Assembly: GCA_024998705.1 (NCBI GenBank)
Contig: JACOEF010000287.1
Coordinates: 1-7,934 of the forward strand
DNA from: Nitrospira sp.
GTDB taxonomy: Bacteria > Nitrospirota > Nitrospiria > Nitrospirales > Nitrospiraceae
Length of the DNA: 7,934 nucleotides
Direction of reading: 5' to 3'
A program made the position numbers and the translations under genes. Shown here one piece after another: positions 6,295 through 7,934 of the stretch (position 1 is its first letter; the number at the start of each line of letters is the position of its first letter). The notes beneath the pieces are model-generated. The model had not been told where the DNA came from. It worked only from the letters and a program-made list of their open reading frames with translations, and did no database searches.

Positions 6295-7260
6295 GTGAAT
6301 AGGGTTACTAGCACTCCGGTTGAATTTGTCGTGACCGGAGGAGAATCGTCCAAACGGATCGATGTCTTCCTTGCCAACCGCGACCCGACCTTTTCCCGCT
6401 CAGCATTGCAGCGCTTGATCGGGGAAGGGCGCATTCTCATCAATGGCCAAACGGTTCGGCCAAGCCAGAAGATTAAGCCGGGTGACCGCATCAGGTTGGA
6501 GGTGCCGCGGCCTGAGCCGCTTGATCTCAAACCCGAGGCCATCCCGTTTGACATTCTCCATGAAGATGCGGATTTATTGGTACTCCATAAGCCGGCCGGC
6601 CTCGTGGTGCACCCGGCACCGGGGAATTGGTCCGGCACGTTGGTGAACGCGCTCCTGCATCACTTTGCGACATCGGGTGTCACGCCGTCGCATATCGGAG
6701 GCAAGGAACGTCCGGGACTCGTCCACCGATTGGACAAAGAAACCTCAGGCGTTATGGTGATTGCGAAAACGGACCAGGCGCATCGCGCGCTGGCTGCGCA
6801 GTTCAAGCTCCACACGATCACCCGGGAGTACGAAGCCTTGATCTGGCAGGTTCCCAAGAAAGGGCGTGGCTTGATTGAGCTGGCGATCGGGCGCGATACG
6901 AAAGAACGGAAGAAGTTTTCCGCGCGGACGACCAAGCCGAAAGCCTCGGCGACCGACTATCAGGTTGATGAGCGGTACGGCAAGGTCGCGGCCCATGTCC
7001 GCCTGTCTCCCAGAACCGGACGCACCCATCAATTGCGGGTGCACCTCACGTCGATCGATCATCCCATATTGGGGGATAAGACTTACGGCGGGGCCAAAGT
7101 GATGTCGGTTCAGGGGGTTTCTATTCCACGTGTCATGCTCCACGCGCGCACGCTGGGATTTACGCATCCCACCGGCGGGGAGTACCATCAGTTTGATGTG
7201 CCCTGTCCGCCTGATATGGAGCACGTGCGGGATCTTCTTCGGGCAGCCACGGGGCACTAG
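6295..7260 (+). CDS. RluD-family 23S rRNA pseudouridine synthase, paralogue 2
   Basis: This second member of the RluA/RluC/RluD family (321 residues from the chosen start) makes pseudouridine in structured RNA, probably 23S rRNA. The S4 domain occupies about residues 20-70 (KRIDVFL, SRSALQRLI, ILINGQ). The catalytic domain has LHKPAGLVVHP (97-107), HRLDKETSG (144-152) with the nucleophile Asp147, RTHQLRVH (243-250) and GDKTYGG (260-266). Compared with the copy at 3408-4334 it carries an insertion of about six residues before the catalytic motif and a more basic segment (KERKKFSARTTKPK) in the middle. The start is uncertain. GTG at 6295 aligns best with the first synthase's N-terminus, while GTG at 6247 would add 16 residues without homology or a ribosome binding site. 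The 140-residue gene follows 79 bp downstream on the same strand. Confidence 0.93.
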   Translation: MNRVTSTPVEFVVTGGESSKRIDVFLANRDPTFSRSALQRLIGEGRILINGQTVRPSQKIKPGDRIRLEVPRPEPLDLKPEAIPFDILHEDADLLVLHKPAGLVVHPAPGNWSGTLVNALLHHFATSGVTPSHIGGKERPGLVHRLDKETSGVMVIAKTDQAHRALAAQFKLHTITREYEALIWQVPKKGRGLIELAIGRDTKERKKFSARTTKPKASATDYQVDERYGKVAAHVRLSPRTGRTHQLRVHLTSIDHPILGDKTYGGAKVMSVQGVSIPRVMLHARTLGFTHPTGGEYHQFDVPCPPDMEHVRDLLRAATGH

Positions 7261-7324
7261 AGATTGCGGGCGATCGGTTCGAGCCAGATTGACGACGATG
7301 CCGAACATGACGGTCGGGAAAGGT

Positions 7325-7330
7325 GAGGAG
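7325..7330 (+). promoter_or_regulatory. Ribosome binding site fixing the start of the 140-residue gene
   Basis: GAGGAG lies nine bases before the ATG at 7340. It favours this start over in-frame ATGs at 7298 and 7307 and over far longer extensions that would run back into the synthase gene in another frame. Confidence 0.65.
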
Positions 7331-7339
7331 AGACGAACG

Positions 7340-7762
7340 ATGGAAACCAGTGCCGTGCTGGATCGGATTGGTGAGTTGATCGCTCAGCTCAAAGGATACG
7401 CTGCTAAATTGCCGACGGTGGTGCATCTCGCATCGGTGCCGACCGGGATCAAACCAAAACTTGAGGCTATTGACGCGTTCGAGCAGGCCCTCCTGCGATT
7501 TCGGGAGCAGAGCGGGCGTTCTCCGTTTAAGAGCCTGCAGGAGTATCTCATTGAGTCGCTCGAAGCGTTCGAGGTTGACAATGTGCTGGGTGTGGTACAA
7601 CCGTTGCTGGCCGTTCTTGACCAGGTGGAACGCATGCATCGGGACAAGGAGATCAAAGTCAATCCGGCCGAGGAGAAGCGGATGGGAGAGTATCGCGCAA
7701 CGCTGGTCAAGATTCTGCCGGGCAGCCAGCCGGAACTGGAGGGGGCGGGGCGGGGGATGTAA
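7340..7762 (+). CDS. Conserved-looking helical protein of unknown function
   Basis: I do not recognise this 140-residue protein. It has no signal peptide, membrane segment, cysteine or known catalytic motif, and is probably cytoplasmic. The sequence reads as several amphipathic helices: residues 4-22 (VLDRIGELIAQLKGYAAKL), about 43-56, 67-78 around SLQEYLIESLEAF, 83-98 (VLGVVQPLLAVLDQVE) and 111-125, with a Gly-rich end. A connecting segment, SVPTGIKPK, precedes the second helix. It follows the second synthase by 79 bp on the same strand, with no clear terminator in between, so cotranscription is likely, but a role in RNA modification would be a guess. The ATG is supported by GAGGAG nine bases upstream. 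Base use is like its neighbours. It is convergent with the zinc-ribbon gene at the window's edge. Confidence 0.75.
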   Translation: METSAVLDRIGELIAQLKGYAAKLPTVVHLASVPTGIKPKLEAIDAFEQALLRFREQSGRSPFKSLQEYLIESLEAFEVDNVLGVVQPLLAVLDQVERMHRDKEIKVNPAEEKRMGEYRATLVKILPGSQPELEGAGRGM

Positions 7763-7824
7763 GCCCAGAATCGGTCAGGTTCAACGAAGTCTGCTTTATG
7801 GGCCGGCAGACATCGCGCACCCTG

Positions 7825-7934
7825 TCAATGTCCCATCTTCGGGCCGGCAGCATTGGCACCGGCGGTGACCAGCTGGAAGCGAACGGTCGCTCCACAGTGC
7901 GGACATTTCGCGCGGACCGTTTCTTCGTCGAGGA
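7825..7934 (-). CDS. Zinc-ribbon-type protein, C-terminal fragment (5' end outside window)
   Basis: Reading the minus strand from the window edge, one frame stays open for 36 codons and ends in TGA at 7825-7827. The visible tail is about 35 residues and contains AKCPHCGATVRF, a CxxC knuckle with the usual glycine after the second cysteine and a following beta strand, typical of zinc-ribbon proteins. No start codon is seen, so the gene begins beyond 7934. A second cysteine pair, if present, would lie upstream of what is shown. The end, rich in Ala and Gly, is not distinctive. The family cannot be named from so little. The next gene to the left (7340-7762) is convergent, with 62 bp between stops and no clear terminator. 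Confidence 0.6.
   Translation of the reverse strand, partial: LDEETVRAKCPHCGATVRFQLVTAGANAAGPKMGH

Noticed and set aside
6745..7308. A 187-codon minus-strand frame opposite the second synthase
   Set aside because: It lies wholly antisense to a gene with clear family motifs, and its translation resembles no protein; GC-rich codon use leaves such frames open.
7160..7639. A 159-codon minus-strand frame opposite the synthase end and the 140-residue gene
   Set aside because: It is antisense to two better supported genes, has no ribosome binding site I could see and no recognisable domain.
7800..7850. GGGCCGGCAG occurring twice (7800-7809 and 7841-7850)
   Set aside because: It is a ten-base GC-rich word, and the second copy is inside the zinc-ribbon coding tail; chance is the simplest explanation.

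Overview
The window looks like a stretch of chromosome from a moderately GC-rich Gram-negative bacterium. The evidence is a lipoprotein signal, a periplasmic c-type heme protein, a PilZ protein and F1 ATP synthase genes. The style of the proteins suggests Nitrospirota (Nitrospira-like), but this is inference from general resemblance and no marker here proves it. Most of the content is housekeeping or small accessory genes. No defence system, mobile element, CRISPR array, tRNA or rRNA is visible.

Layout, left to right. Positions 1-1285 hold the end of an ATP synthase operon: the C-terminal half of atpD, then atpC, separated by an unusually long 115-bp gap with two tandem look-alike hairpins. 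A predicted lipoprotein with a C-terminal coiled coil follows on the same strand (1356-2246), with its ribosome binding site inside a possible hairpin. A convergent gene on the minus strand (2384-2980) encodes a secreted single-heme protein of the DUF3365/Tll0287-like type. A nested inverted repeat lies between the two convergent genes and probably terminates both transcripts.

A gene-free stretch of about 430 bp leads to the first RluD-family pseudouridine synthase (3408-4334), which ends in a GC-rich hairpin. An extended -10 promoter then precedes a six-helix membrane protein of unknown function with conserved-looking acidic and histidine residues (4476-5240). Convergent to it is a small PilZ-domain protein (5429-5914, minus). 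After a second gene-poor stretch comes a second, diverged RluD-family synthase (6295-7260) and, probably in the same transcript, a 140-residue helical protein of unknown function (7340-7762). The window ends in the C-terminal tail of a minus-strand protein with a CPHCG zinc-ribbon motif.

Functionally, AtpD and AtpC belong to the same F1 complex, and the two synthases modify uridines in RNA, probably rRNA. The heme protein, membrane protein and PilZ protein each appear to be transcribed alone, and nothing in the sequence ties them into one pathway. The points most worth a second look are the two synthase paralogues, the membrane protein, and the structured intergenic regions at 763-811, 1330-1356 and 2268-2350.
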